A stretch of 32,358 bases of DNA from Clostridia bacterium (GTDB lineage Bacteria; Bacillota; DTU025), in NCBI GenBank assembly GCA_034926675.1, contig JAYFQW010000044.1, forward strand, positions 1 through 32,358. Reading direction: 5' to 3'. The position numbers and the translations under genes are program-made. Positions 1 to 7,414 of this stretch are shown one piece after another (positions within the stretch are counted from its first letter, which is position 1; each line of letters begins with the position of its first letter). The notes under the pieces were generated by a model. That model was not told the DNA's origin. It did no database searches and saw nothing but the letters and a program-made list of their open reading frames with translations.

Positions 1-679
1 CGTCGAACCTGCCGCAGGCCACATTGCACATGTCGAGCGCAGCAGAGCCCAGCCTTCTCACTGCCTGAGCCCTCTTCACGAAGTGCGAGAAATGGTCGAG
101 GTTGTCGTTTTCTGTTGTCGCCACATCGTACGCGAAACCGGTGACCAACATCGAATGCAGAAGAGTGTTGGTACTGGAGACATGGATTCGCCGTCCGTTC
201 AAGTACGCCCCTGAACCAGCCTCCGCCCAGAAGAGCTCGTCCCTGCTTGGATCGTACACCACGCCCACGGTGGGCGCCCCTCCACGGGCGAGGGCTATCG
301 ATACGGAGAAGATCCCAAGCCCATGTGCAAAGTTCGTGGTGCCATCAAGTGGATCCACGATCCACATGGCCTCGGGCCCATCCGGCGCTTTCGCTTCTCT
401 CGCACTGGCATCGGGAAGCTCCCTGGCTCGCCCCACGCTCCGCTCTAGGCCGACAGGGGCAACAACTCCGGATTCCTCCGCCAGGATGCCATACTGTGGA
501 AAGGCCTCCCGAAGAGCGGATATTATCATCCTCTCCGATTCCTTATCGGCCTCGGTAACGAGGTCACGAGTTCCCTTGAACTGAATATCCTCCACATGAT
601 CGAGCTTGCATCTGAGATACTGACCCGCTCTGACCGCAGCATCACGGGCAGCGTCTATCTCGCGCGCCACAAAACGCAA
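1..679 (-). CDS. Inositol monophosphatase family protein (3' end outside window)
   Basis: This is a partial gene whose C-terminus runs off the left edge. The minus strand reads as a Mg-dependent sugar-phosphatase of the IMPase/FIG superfamily. Near residue 105 it has the metal-binding signature WIVDPLDGTTNFAHG, followed by a segment ending in GVVYDP and an early VTEADKESE segment, all hallmarks of the family. The family dephosphorylates inositol-1-phosphate or related sugar phosphates in the cytoplasm. I chose the TTG at 679 because GGAGGT lies 9 bases upstream (689-694). No ATG sits suitably near the beginning of the homology, so an ATG-only search would miss this gene. It diverges from the ECF sigma gene across a 313-bp spacer. 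The substrate cannot be assigned, because inositol-1-P, fructose-1,6-bisP and 3'-phosphoadenosine phosphatases share these motifs. Confidence 0.88.
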   Translation of the reverse strand, partial: MRFVAREIDAARDAAVRAGQYLRCKLDHVEDIQFKGTRDLVTEADKESERMIISALREAFPQYGILAEESGVVAPVGLERSVGRARELPDASAREAKAPDGPEAMWIVDPLDGTTNFAHGLGIFSVSIALARGGAPTVGVVYDPSRDELFWAEAGSGAYLNGRRIHVSSTNTLLHSMLVTGFAYDVATTENDNLDHFSHFVKRAQAVRRLGSAALDMCNVACGRFD

Positions 680-754
680 TCGTATCCTACCTCCGTAATG
701 GACTGTGAGTCCGTCAGATCGGGTCAGGTTTCGTCGTCATGCAACGGAATCCTG

Positions 755-823
755 CTGTTCGCCCCATTGCTCCACTTGTTTCCTCATTCTGTTCTGCCCC
801 ATTGTTCCACTTGTTTCCTTATT
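755..823. repeat. Two direct repeats, about 35-bp period, in the divergent spacer
   Basis: The spacer between the phosphatase and sigma genes carries two near-identical copies of a 28-bp unit, at 761-788 and 796-823. Both begin GCCCCATTG and continue YTCCACTTGTTTCCT. They differ at two positions, both C/T, and each is preceded by CTGTTC. They lie just upstream of a possible ECF promoter. They could be regulator-binding direct repeats or a simple tandem duplication. The rest of the 680-992 spacer holds no convincing gene. Confidence 0.75.
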
Positions 824-832
824 GCATCCCAT

Positions 833-857
833 GGAACCCGCAGAGGTTGCCGGCGTC
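833..857 (+). promoter_or_regulatory. Candidate ECF-sigma autoregulatory promoter
   Basis: GGAACC at 833-838 and CGTC at 854-857 are separated by 15 bases, which resembles the -35/-10 pattern (GGAAC...CGTC) recognised by many ECF sigma factors, including those that drive their own gene. It would give a leader of about 130 nt before the chosen start at 993. The assignment is by pattern only. Confidence 0.4.
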
Positions 858-992
858 ATACCATGCAGCAGACTACTCTCTGGAGCCAAATCCCTCTCCC
901 GCCACAGTCTACCCAGTACTGGCATGGAGGATTGCGGAGGGTTGTGCCGTAGTACTACGGAAGGCGCGTACGGCGACGGAGGGGTGAGCCAG

Positions 993-1586
993 GTGCTTTC
1001 GGAATTCACAGACGAGCAGTTGATCGAGCTCCACCTATCGGGCAATCCCGAGGGAATGGAGATCATATACGACCGGTACTTCGACCGTGTCTTTCGCTTG
1101 GCCTACGCGAAACTGAGGAACAGTGCTGATGCGGAGGACGCGGCATCGGCAGTTTTCTTGAAACTGTGCAGGTCGCTCGATTCTTTCCGTGGAGAGGCGA
1201 AATTCTCGACCTGGGTATACACTGTGGCCAACAACACGATAACCGATCTGGTTCGGCGCAGGCGCCAGCACGTCTCGTTGGACCAGGAGCTGCGCACCGA
1301 CGATGGCGATTCCATCCGCAGGGAGATCGAGGATGACTCGCCCAGCCCAGAGGAGCAGGCATGTGATGAGGATTTCGCCAGATATGTATATGGCAAGCTC
1401 GATTTCCTCCCAGCTCAGCAGCGTTCTGTGATCGAGCTGAGGTATGTGATGGAGCTTAGTTACCAGGAGATAGCTGATAAGCTCGGCGTGGAACTTGGAA
1501 CTGTGAAATCCCGGCTTAACCGAGCCATTGCTGCGCTTAGAGCGAAGTGCTCGACAGAAGAGGTGAGAGCAGATGCGGTCAAGTAA
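993..1586 (+). CDS. ECF-type RNA polymerase sigma factor
   Basis: This protein of about 197 residues has the two-domain layout of group IV sigma factors. Region 2 includes IYDRYFDRVFRLAYAKL, then DAEDAASAVFLKL, then FSTWVYTVANNTITDLVRR for -10 recognition and melting. Region 4 includes LPAQQRSVIELRYVMELSYQEIADKLG and GTVKSRLNRAIAALR, a helix-turn-helix for -35 recognition. The reading frame is open back to 705, but GGAGGGG at 978-984 lies 8 bases before the GTG at 993 and the homology begins there, so I used that start. The next gene overlaps its end by 14 bases, the usual arrangement of an ECF factor and its membrane anti-sigma factor. The regulon and inducing stress are not visible. Confidence 0.9.
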   Translation: MLSEFTDEQLIELHLSGNPEGMEIIYDRYFDRVFRLAYAKLRNSADAEDAASAVFLKLCRSLDSFRGEAKFSTWVYTVANNTITDLVRRRRQHVSLDQELRTDDGDSIRREIEDDSPSPEEQACDEDFARYVYGKLDFLPAQQRSVIELRYVMELSYQEIADKLGVELGTVKSRLNRAIAALRAKCSTEEVRADAVK

Positions 1587-2388
1587 TTTCGAGCGCGATA
1601 TAGACAACGATCAGGATCGTGCTTTTGTGCGTGCGTTGAGGTTCGCTCCCTCCCCGAGGCCCGAGTTCAGGGAGGCCCTGAGGGAGGAGTTCGTCGCACA
1701 AGCCCGATCCGATGCGCAGAGGCGTTCTGCATATAGGAGGTCGCTATTCAGCCTACCTGGGATGACACTGAGCTTCGCAGCGCTAGGAGCAATCGCGGCG
1801 GCGATCATCCTCGTTGTGTCGGCAGGATCCTGGTTCAGGCTCCCTCGCCCGGATGCCCCATTCAGTGTGGCCGATGCTCCACGAGCACTCCTAGGTCCGG
1901 CGTCTTCGAAGCCCTCACAGCCATCGCCGCTGTCGTTGAATGCAGTGCCGAAGGCAGCGGTTGAACCCATCCAGGAAGCTGGGGCCACTGAGCCGCTGGG
2001 GGGTGCGTACGGAGCCATGCTCGGCGCCTCCAGGAGCCAGGCGCTAGGTTTCGGACCCTGGGAGATCGGAGGCGAATCCAACGTCTATGTCGTCTCGCGC
2101 CTTCCGTTCTCCGATGAGGCAGAGGCTGAGTTGAAACGCATAGCAGCGGAAACTGGGGGATCCATCACCGTGGATCATGTGGGCTCGAAAGAGGCTGAGA
2201 CGTCCGGCGCTGCGAGCACTGCGGGCACTGCGAGCGCTGCGGGAACCGCGGTGTCTATGACAATTCCCGGCAACGTCCTAGATCACGTGCTGACTAGGCT
2301 TGAAGTGGTGCACCCCGCGGAAATCAGCAGGCCGGTCCAGGTGACCACCGACACTGTTGTTGTGATCGTGAGGTTCAGCCTGAACTAG
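1573..2388 (+). CDS. Single-pass membrane protein, probable anti-sigma factor
   Basis: This 271-residue protein has a charged cytoplasmic N-terminus of about 60 residues, one strong transmembrane helix at about residues 64-86 (SFAALGAIAAAIILVVSAG), a Pro/Ser/Ala-rich linker and an extracytoplasmic domain from about residue 155. That domain is interrupted by a low-complexity Ala/Gly/Ser/Thr stretch near 214-225. The start overlaps the sigma gene and has GAGGTGAG just upstream, implying translational coupling. Topology and position point to an anti-sigma factor. I see no HxxxCxxC zinc motif, so it is not a classical zinc anti-sigma protein. I do not recognise the outer domain, and a sigma-linked sensor of another type is possible. 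Confidence 0.7.
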   Translation: MRSSNFERDIDNDQDRAFVRALRFAPSPRPEFREALREEFVAQARSDAQRRSAYRRSLFSLPGMTLSFAALGAIAAAIILVVSAGSWFRLPRPDAPFSVADAPRALLGPASSKPSQPSPLSLNAVPKAAVEPIQEAGATEPLGGAYGAMLGASRSQALGFGPWEIGGESNVYVVSRLPFSDEAEAELKRIAAETGGSITVDHVGSKEAETSGAASTAGTASAAGTAVSMTIPGNVLDHVLTRLEVVHPAEISRPVQVTTDTVVVIVRFSLN

Positions 2389-2414
2389 CATACTCACCAC
2401 AGAGAGGCGATGCC

Positions 2415-4307
2415 TCAGTTGAGGGAGACACCCGCCACGCGCCACTCGCCATCCTCGAGCACGAGGGTGAGCCGGGTGGCGTTGCTTGTCATGGGCAGTC
2501 CGCCGAGGCTGAGTGCCGAGGAGAACGTGACAGTCGCCAGGGTTGGACTGTATACGTCGCACTTCGCGTTCCATACCCGAAGCCGACCTCTCCGTCCGCT
2601 CATGAACCTCGCCCAGCCGATGGCCTCCAGCGTTCCGCCTTGATCATCGCCCGCCCGATCACTATCTTGAACCGCGTTATCGCCGATGAGACCGAACCTG
2701 CCGTAGACGACTGGCGTACGGTCCAGTGGCCCTCGGGAGTAAGTTGCGAGATGGTCGGAGAACCGGCCGACCGCTGTGTCGCGCCACCTCTTCGCAGCCG
2801 CCAGCACGTCACTGGCAAGAGCCTGCGTGTTCTCCATACCATTTCCTTGATCAGGCGCAGCATCTGCATATGGTCGTGGAACGCGTAAACCATCCGGAAC
2901 GCTATTCCATTCGGGAGAGGTCAGCCTGATACCCCGATTGACCGGGAGCGCTTGCGCCACTATGGGCTTCCAGATCCCGTCCTGCTTGGCAAGCCAGACG
3001 CGCCCACACACCACACCGGGAGTCCCGGCAGTGCCGCGGCCGAAGGTTGTATCCACGGCCACGTCCACTGCACACAGGGTATCCGCAAAGAAGGCCACGC
3101 GACCCACTAGCTGCCCGCGCATCCCATATGGCCAACTGGGGCCGAGCCACCCAGATGTCCTCATTTCGAATTCCGTGTCGCCAACCACCTGCGTAAGCCT
3201 CTTGCAGGCATCGGCGACTGCTCCCAGTCCGGGCGCAGTCCACACCACATCGACGTTTGGAGCAGCAGCAGCCATCGCCGTCCACACCGCCGTTCGGGCA
3301 ACCTCCACCGGGTGGAATGCATAGATCCACGCAGGGCTCTCCATTGCGTTGAGCAGATCCCTCACGCCCGCAATTCTGTCGGAGACGGTGGGATGGCTGG
3401 TGACGGGCATCGCGGGAAGTCGAGTGAGAGCGCGGTACATTCTCTGTCCCTCAAAGCCGCACAAGGACGCCAGCAGCACGCCGCTGGCGTCTGACTCAAA
3501 CTCCTGCTGATAGGAGGTGGAGGCGTTTCCGGCAAAAGCCACAACACCCGCATGATACAGGGCCTGAGAGGCCTCTGCCTGCGAGTCGTGAGCGGATCGA
3601 GATCCGCGTCCGTCCAGGCCGAGCCAACCGACCCAGTGCCCCGATCGTATGTGATGCATCTCGTGGGCAACAACGAGGGCGATCTCGTCATCAGTTGAGG
3701 TGGTTACTAGCCCTCGCGTAATGTAGATGCAGCCATCGGCAGTAGATACAGCGTTTATCCGGGAATCGTCGAGCATAGTGACCCGGTATGCGGATGGCGA
3801 ATCTTCGGACACTTCGGCAAGCGCGCCAAGGATCCTTGCTATCCTGCGCGCATGGAGTTCGGCGTTCCACTCGCCGCCGTTTTCCCGCAGGATCATCTGA
3901 TGGGCCTGCTTCGCGAGCGCCGCCTCAGATGATTGCCCTGATTGCCCTCCTGTACCAGCGACCTTCCGTCCATCGCGGCTAGCATCGTCAGTTTGGACAC
4001 CGCTCTGCTCTGCATACGCGATGCGCCTCATCTGCTCAAGGGGAAGGTCGAAGAGATTCATGGATGAGCATCTCTGTATGTATGAACCGAGCGCTGCCAG
4101 GGCTTCGCCACTCAACTCCTGCCGTGTGCTCGCCTCTGCACGCGCCAGGGCGCAAACAATCGGCGCGGGCACGCGCAGTTCCAGCAGCAGAGCAGCAGCA
4201 ACTATTCCGATAATCACAACGCAGGCTGCAATGATTCGTTGTGCCTCTCCAGTAACGCCCACAGCAGCGTGCCCGCCACTATTTCCTAGCGTCGCCGGAT
4301 AGGACAT
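2415..4307 (-). CDS. M48-type zinc metallopeptidase, membrane anchored
   Basis: The 630-residue protein has a hydrophobic helix at about residues 25-45 and a gluzincin core. The zinc motif HEMHH is at residues 215-219, and the third ligand lies in QEFESD (E269, with D273 in the ExxxD pattern). This matches M48/HtpX-like and BepA-like peptidases, which degrade misfolded or envelope proteins. The segment after about residue 300 has no family I recognise and makes the protein about twice the length of a minimal M48 domain. A GCGGGGGC stretch precedes the ATG. It starts 14 bases after the nitroreductase gene and is probably co-transcribed with it. It converges with the probable anti-sigma gene, only 26 bases away and with no visible terminator. 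A role in envelope-stress signalling with that sigma pair is possible but unproven. Confidence 0.85.
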   Translation of the reverse strand: MSYPATLGNSGGHAAVGVTGEAQRIIAACVVIIGIVAAALLLELRVPAPIVCALARAEASTRQELSGEALAALGSYIQRCSSMNLFDLPLEQMRRIAYAEQSGVQTDDASRDGRKVAGTGGQSGQSSEAALAKQAHQMILRENGGEWNAELHARRIARILGALAEVSEDSPSAYRVTMLDDSRINAVSTADGCIYITRGLVTTSTDDEIALVVAHEMHHIRSGHWVGWLGLDGRGSRSAHDSQAEASQALYHAGVVAFAGNASTSYQQEFESDASGVLLASLCGFEGQRMYRALTRLPAMPVTSHPTVSDRIAGVRDLLNAMESPAWIYAFHPVEVARTAVWTAMAAAAPNVDVVWTAPGLGAVADACKRLTQVVGDTEFEMRTSGWLGPSWPYGMRGQLVGRVAFFADTLCAVDVAVDTTFGRGTAGTPGVVCGRVWLAKQDGIWKPIVAQALPVNRGIRLTSPEWNSVPDGLRVPRPYADAAPDQGNGMENTQALASDVLAAAKRWRDTAVGRFSDHLATYSRGPLDRTPVVYGRFGLIGDNAVQDSDRAGDDQGGTLEAIGWARFMSGRRGRLRVWNAKCDVYSPTLATVTFSSALSLGGLPMTSNATRLTLVLEDGEWRVAGVSLN

Positions 4308-4321
4308 GCCCCCGCGTGGCC

Positions 4322-4813
4322 TCAGTACTCCTCCCAGTGAATAACCTCCTCGAGGCTGCGCTTGTATGCGGTAGGCCGATCAGTTGAATAGCCCAATGGA
4401 GTGAGCGCGACCAGCCCATGGGAGGCTGGAGCGCCACATATCCTCGCGATCTCGGCGCCATATGCGGTATTCGCACCTGCGATCCAGCATGTTCCGAGCC
4501 CGTGGGTGTGGGCCGCGATTAGCATGTTCTCCATAGCAGCCGAACCATCCTCCAGGAAATGGCGGGTATTCCTGGCAAACACCAGGAGACATACTGGAGC
4601 ATCTGCAATGAACTTGCCGTAGGTCGCAGCCGCTGCAATGGCCTCCCTCTTCTCCTGCCCCGTGACTACGACAAACTCCCAGGGCTGATCGTTGTTTGCG
4701 CTTGGCGCCAGCCTTCCGCAGTCCACAATCTCCTCGATTATCTCCTTGGGCACTGGTTTCGGAAGGTACTGCCTTACACTCCTGCGCGTCTTGATGGCCT
4801 CTATCGCTTCCAT
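4322..4813 (-). CDS. Nitroreductase-family flavoprotein
   Basis: This 163-residue protein matches small NfsA/NfsB/FRP-type FMN oxidoreductases. RRSVRQY at residues 10-16 is the flavin phosphate-binding segment, followed by APSANNDQPWEFVVV and, late in the protein, GLGTCWIAGANT. These enzymes act as cytoplasmic NAD(P)H-dependent dimers on quinones, nitro compounds or flavins, and some have specialised roles. At 163 residues it is at the short end of the family. AGGGAGG lies 7 bases before the ATG. It sits between psuG and the peptidase gene on the same strand, with a 69-bp gap after psuG. The context does not reveal its substrate. Confidence 0.88.
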   Translation of the reverse strand: MEAIEAIKTRRSVRQYLPKPVPKEIIEEIVDCGRLAPSANNDQPWEFVVVTGQEKREAIAAAATYGKFIADAPVCLLVFARNTRHFLEDGSAAMENMLIAAHTHGLGTCWIAGANTAYGAEIARICGAPASHGLVALTPLGYSTDRPTAYKRSLEEVIHWEEY

Positions 4814-4882
4814 ATGCTTGCCTCCCTATCAGCGTCTGCTTCGATCCGCCCCACAAGTCGGCCTCCCGGCGGCGATACGCAG

Positions 4883-5839
4883 CTAGCTGTGATGTTGATG
4901 ATGTCCCGCGACAGCCACTGCGATTCCGGCGCCCACTCGTGCGTTGTTCTCCAGCAGAGCGAGATTGGTATCGATGGAACGGCCTTCGGTGATCTCCGCC
5001 AGCCTGGCAAGGAGAAATGGAGTCACGCCCTTGCCTCGCACCCCGCGCTCAGCTGCTTCGGAAAGCGCGCGCTCGATCGCCTCATTCACTGAGGAAGCAG
5101 GAAATTCGCTCTCCTCCGGCACAGGCGCTGCCACGAGGATTCCGCCTTCAAGGCCCAATTGCTCACGAACAGCGAACACGCGGGCAATCTCGCCGACCGA
5201 GTCGGCTCGATAGTCCAGTGGGATTCCAGAGTCGCGATAGTAGAATGCCGGAAAGCGCGAAGTGCGGTAGCCGATCACACACACGCCTGATGTCTCCAGA
5301 TACTCCAACGTCTTGGGCAGATCAAGGATAGCTTTGGCGCCGGCGCACACCGTGATGACTCTGGATCTGGCCAGGCTCTGAAGATCGTGAGAGATGTCGA
5401 AGGTTTCATCCGCACCCCTGTGCACGCCCCCGATCCCGCCAGTCGCAAACACGTGAATCCCTGCGCGCTCGGCGATAGCCAGGGTGCCGGACACCGTCGT
5501 TCCTGCGGAACGGCCAGATGCCACGATGAAAGGCAAGTCGAACCCTGAGGCCTTGAACGCACTCCCGCCAGAGGCGAGCGCGTCGATCTCATCCGGGCTC
5601 ATGCCGACATGAATCACGCCATCTAGGATACCGATGGTAGCCGGCACACACCCTTCTTCGCGGGCGATGGCCTCCACCCTGAGAGCGAGCTCGCGGCTTT
5701 CCGGATACGGAAGCCCGTGAGTCAGGACCGTGGATTCGAAGGCAACGACAGGTTTCCGTCTCTCAATGGCCCTAAGAACCTCATCCCTGACAACCCACGA
5801 CATGTTGCAGCAATCCAATACCAACAGCTCCTTGGACAT
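4883..5839 (-). CDS. psuG: Pseudouridine-5'-phosphate glycosidase
   Basis: PsuG reversibly cleaves pseudouridine-5'-phosphate to uracil and ribose-5-phosphate. The 318-residue sequence carries the family blocks: PVVAFESTVLTHGLPYP (catalytic Glu about residue 35), SGGSAFKASGFDLP (Lys about 96), FATGGIGGVHRGADETFDIS, VCAGAKAILDLPKTLEYLET (Lys about 169) and a late NNARVGAGIAVA segment with the conserved Asn. Length is normal apart from a short N-terminal addition (MSKELLVLDCCNMSW) and a His-rich C-terminus. No strong ribosome site precedes the ATG at 5839 (only GGAGA directly adjacent), so an internal start at 5803 is conceivable. No PsuK kinase is adjacent, although a ribokinase-family gene lies 9 kb upstream. 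Its product would feed the ribose-phosphate side of the microcompartment locus. Confidence 0.93.
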   Translation of the reverse strand: MSKELLVLDCCNMSWVVRDEVLRAIERRKPVVAFESTVLTHGLPYPESRELALRVEAIAREEGCVPATIGILDGVIHVGMSPDEIDALASGGSAFKASGFDLPFIVASGRSAGTTVSGTLAIAERAGIHVFATGGIGGVHRGADETFDISHDLQSLARSRVITVCAGAKAILDLPKTLEYLETSGVCVIGYRTSRFPAFYYRDSGIPLDYRADSVGEIARVFAVREQLGLEGGILVAAPVPEESEFPASSVNEAIERALSEAAERGVRGKGVTPFLLARLAEITEGRSIDTNLALLENNARVGAGIAVAVAGHHQHHS

Positions 5840-5933
5840 TCTCCATGTGCAGCACCGCCGCGCTACGCAATATCATTCCACAGACGGAACAGGAGTCCTT
5901 CACTGCACGCCCGGGGCGCGAACTCACCCCAGG

Positions 5934-6047
5934 AGCCGCGCTGGGCTGGGCCGCGCTGAACTGGCTGCACCGCGCTGAGCTGTGCTTGGCTGCATTGAGT
6001 TGGGCTGGGCCGCGCTATGCTGCAGGTGCTGCGCTGTTGGCGTTGTG
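5934..6047. repeat. Degenerate tandem repeat, about 20-bp unit
   Basis: About six imperfect units of 18-20 bp follow one another. Most begin CCGCGCTGAG or CTGCGCTG and continue with CTGG/GCTGGG-like sequence. Two units share GGGCTGGGCCGCGCT exactly (about 5943 and 6002). The array lies between psuG and the palindrome quartet. The overlapping open frames here have no family resemblance, so I regard it as non-coding. Confidence 0.6.
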
Positions 6048-6145
6048 CTTTTCCGCCCCACGCTGCATCGTGCCATGGCGTGCCGTGGTGCTGCGCCAAC
6101 CGAAACCCGGACAAGATTCCCGAGGCAGGCTTCATGGAGCGACCT

Positions 6146-6193
6146 GTACGGAATTCGTACTGCCAACACCGGATGCCAGTACGGATTCCGTAC
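6146..6193. promoter_or_regulatory. Palindrome pair A, likely regulator-binding sites
   Basis: Two 15-bp dyads, GTACGGAATTCGTAC (6146-6160) and GTACGGATTCCGTAC (6179-6193), are separated by 18 bases and so repeat every 33 bp, close to three DNA turns. The second is a perfect inverted repeat with 7-bp arms around a central T. They lie about 310-355 bp upstream of psuG and belong with pair B at 6347-6394. Length and symmetry suit a dimeric DNA-binding protein. Which regulator binds is unknown. Confidence 0.65.
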
Positions 6194-6246
6194 AACGCTG
6201 AAGGTAAAACCGTCGGACGATCCTCAAAAGCTGCTCAACGCTTTCA

Positions 6247-6283
6247 AAATATGGCATATTTGCAGGCATTATGAACATATGTT
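6247..6283. promoter_or_regulatory. AT-rich segment with two palindromes between the operator pairs
   Basis: AAATATGGCATATTT (6247-6261) is an inverted repeat with 6-bp arms, and AACATATGTT (6274-6283) is a perfect 10-bp palindrome. They form the most AT-rich island of the psuG upstream region and sit centrally between the two GTACG palindrome pairs, where a promoter would be expected. I could not pick out a confident -35/-10 pair. Confidence 0.35.
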
Positions 6284-6346
6284 GCCGTTATGTAGGTGTT
6301 GCCGCGCTCTCTCGATCCCGGTTTTCGACGGATGAGGTCTGGGGTC

Positions 6347-6394
6347 GTACGAATTCCGTACTGGTTGCACGGCGAACCTGTACGAATTCCGTAC
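6347..6394. promoter_or_regulatory. Palindrome pair B, likely regulator-binding sites
   Basis: Two identical 15-bp dyads, GTACGAATTCCGTAC, occur at 6347-6361 and 6380-6394. As in pair A, the gap is 18 bases and the period 33 bp. Each is the exact reverse complement of the first site of pair A. The spacer between the two dyads (TGGTTGCACGGCGAACCT) differs from that of pair A, so only the dyads and their spacing are conserved, as expected for protein-binding sites. The pair ends 52 bp from the stop codon of the preceding small BMC gene. Confidence 0.65.
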
Positions 6395-6446
6395 TACACA
6401 CAGGATTGGCTGTGGGAATGATGATATGACTTTGGATGCCAAGGAC

Positions 6447-6776
6447 TCAGGGCGCCAGATGCGCCTCCGTGCGCGCGCGCTCTACCACAGCTCGGACGAG
6501 TGCGATGGCCTCGTCGCGTGTTGGAACCCGCCCCAGCTCAGCACGGAGCTGCCCAACTATGGTTTTCACAATGCGCGAGGCGATTTCGTCCGCCTCGCTC
6601 GCGCACGCATGGCCAACCATCACGAGGCCACCATCAGCTACGATGATCGAGATGGAATGCTCATGCGCGTAGTCCCAGGCGCTAGGAGTGACAATAGTTC
6701 CTTTGGCCACATCGACCCGGTCTCCTGCCTTCTTTCCGGCGAGATCCGCTGCGGTAATCAGTGCGGGGTTCGGCAT
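6447..6776 (-). CDS. Small BMC-associated protein with EutQ/EutT-like N-terminal motif
   Basis: The 109-residue protein opens with ALITAADLAGKKAGDRV followed by KGTIVTPSAWDYAHEHSI. This resembles the conserved start of EutQ and EutT proteins (an LIT-x-DV segment, then IITP-x-A-x-D), known from ethanolamine microcompartments. The second half (about residues 60-109) is predicted to be helical and is unfamiliar to me. GGAGGTGAGCGT precedes the ATG. It follows the PduT-like gene by 92 bp and is the last gene of the BMC run before the 607-bp spacer. The same motif occurs at the end of the PduL homologue here, so it is probably a BMC adaptor or interaction module. It has no known catalytic role. 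Confidence 0.7.
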   Translation of the reverse strand: MPNPALITAADLAGKKAGDRVDVAKGTIVTPSAWDYAHEHSISIIVADGGLVMVGHACASEADEIASRIVKTIVGQLRAELGRVPTRDEAIALVRAVVERARTEAHLAP

Positions 6777-6868
6777 ACGCTCACCTCCATGTAGCGCTCC
6801 AATATCCCAGGCTCAGACGGAGCAATCCAACAGCCCTGATTCATATGCGATAATCTGCCGCCAATGGT

Positions 6869-7414
6869 TCATATTGGGAACTCCAGTAGCCCACGGGCTG
6901 GCGCTGGGATGACCACGCTCTCGGTGAGAAGGCCTCGTGCTGATGCAGCTGCCCGAGCGGCCTCAACTGCCGCCTGCACTGCGCCGACCTCTCCAGTCAC
7001 CATCGAAAAGGCCTTCCCGCCGAGGCCGAGAGCTAGCCTCACCTCCACAAGATCGACTGCAGCGGCCTTCACAGCAGCATCAGCCGCAAGCACCGTAGAG
7101 GCGATGGAATAGGTCTCAACCACGCCCAGCGACTCTATGGAAGGCGGCGCCGCCACCCCCATGATCGTGGGCCAAACCGATGGGTGAATATTCGCAATGA
7201 CAAGCTGGTCTACAACGAACTGCCCGCCCGCATCCACCCCTGCGGCGACGGAGCTTTGAACCTCAGCGACACTCCCATACACCAGCACAGCGAACTTCCC
7301 CGGACACACAGGCTTCGCAGCATGGAGCTCCACGGAAGCAGCCTTCAGCATGGCATCCGCTGCAGCGTATCCTCGAGCGATGCTGATGAGTTCCACGATA
7401 CCTATTGCGTTCAC
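6869..7414 (-). CDS. pduT: PduT-like BMC-T trimeric shell protein with Fe-S cysteine
   Basis: The 181-residue protein has two tandem BMC domains: about residues 1-88, beginning IGIVELISIARGYAAADAML, and about 95-181, beginning LGVVETYSIASTVLAADAAVK. Such proteins form pseudohexameric shell tiles. Near residue 37 it has KPVCPGKFAVL, matching the PduT segment whose cysteine, one per subunit, holds a [4Fe-4S] cluster at the trimer pore. The following VDQLVIANIHPSVWPTI block is also PduT-like. The gene overlaps the PduS-like gene by 4 bases (ATGA), so the known electron-transfer partners are translationally coupled. The likely role is to pass electrons or an Fe-S centre across the shell. Confidence 0.92.
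   Translation of the reverse strand: MNAIGIVELISIARGYAAADAMLKAASVELHAAKPVCPGKFAVLVYGSVAEVQSSVAAGVDAGGQFVVDQLVIANIHPSVWPTIMGVAAPPSIESLGVVETYSIASTVLAADAAVKAAAVDLVEVRLALGLGGKAFSMVTGEVGAVQAAVEAARAAASARGLLTESVVIPAPARGLLEFPI

Noticed and set aside
705-992. N-terminal extension of the sigma factor to the first ATG
   Set aside because: The extra 96 codons cover the direct repeats and candidate promoter and have no homology. GGAGGGG with the GTG at 993 is a better start.
2389-2414. Terminator between the convergent anti-sigma and peptidase genes
   Set aside because: Only 26 bases with no inverted repeat or T-run.
5934-6047. CRISPR-like array
   Set aside because: The units are about 20 bp, contiguous and degenerate, with no spacers and no cas genes, so it is a simple tandem repeat.
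5845-6335. Several overlapping frames of 80-118 codons in the psuG upstream region
   Set aside because: They read through a tandem repeat and the palindrome quartet in several frames on both strands. None has a good ribosome site or homology.
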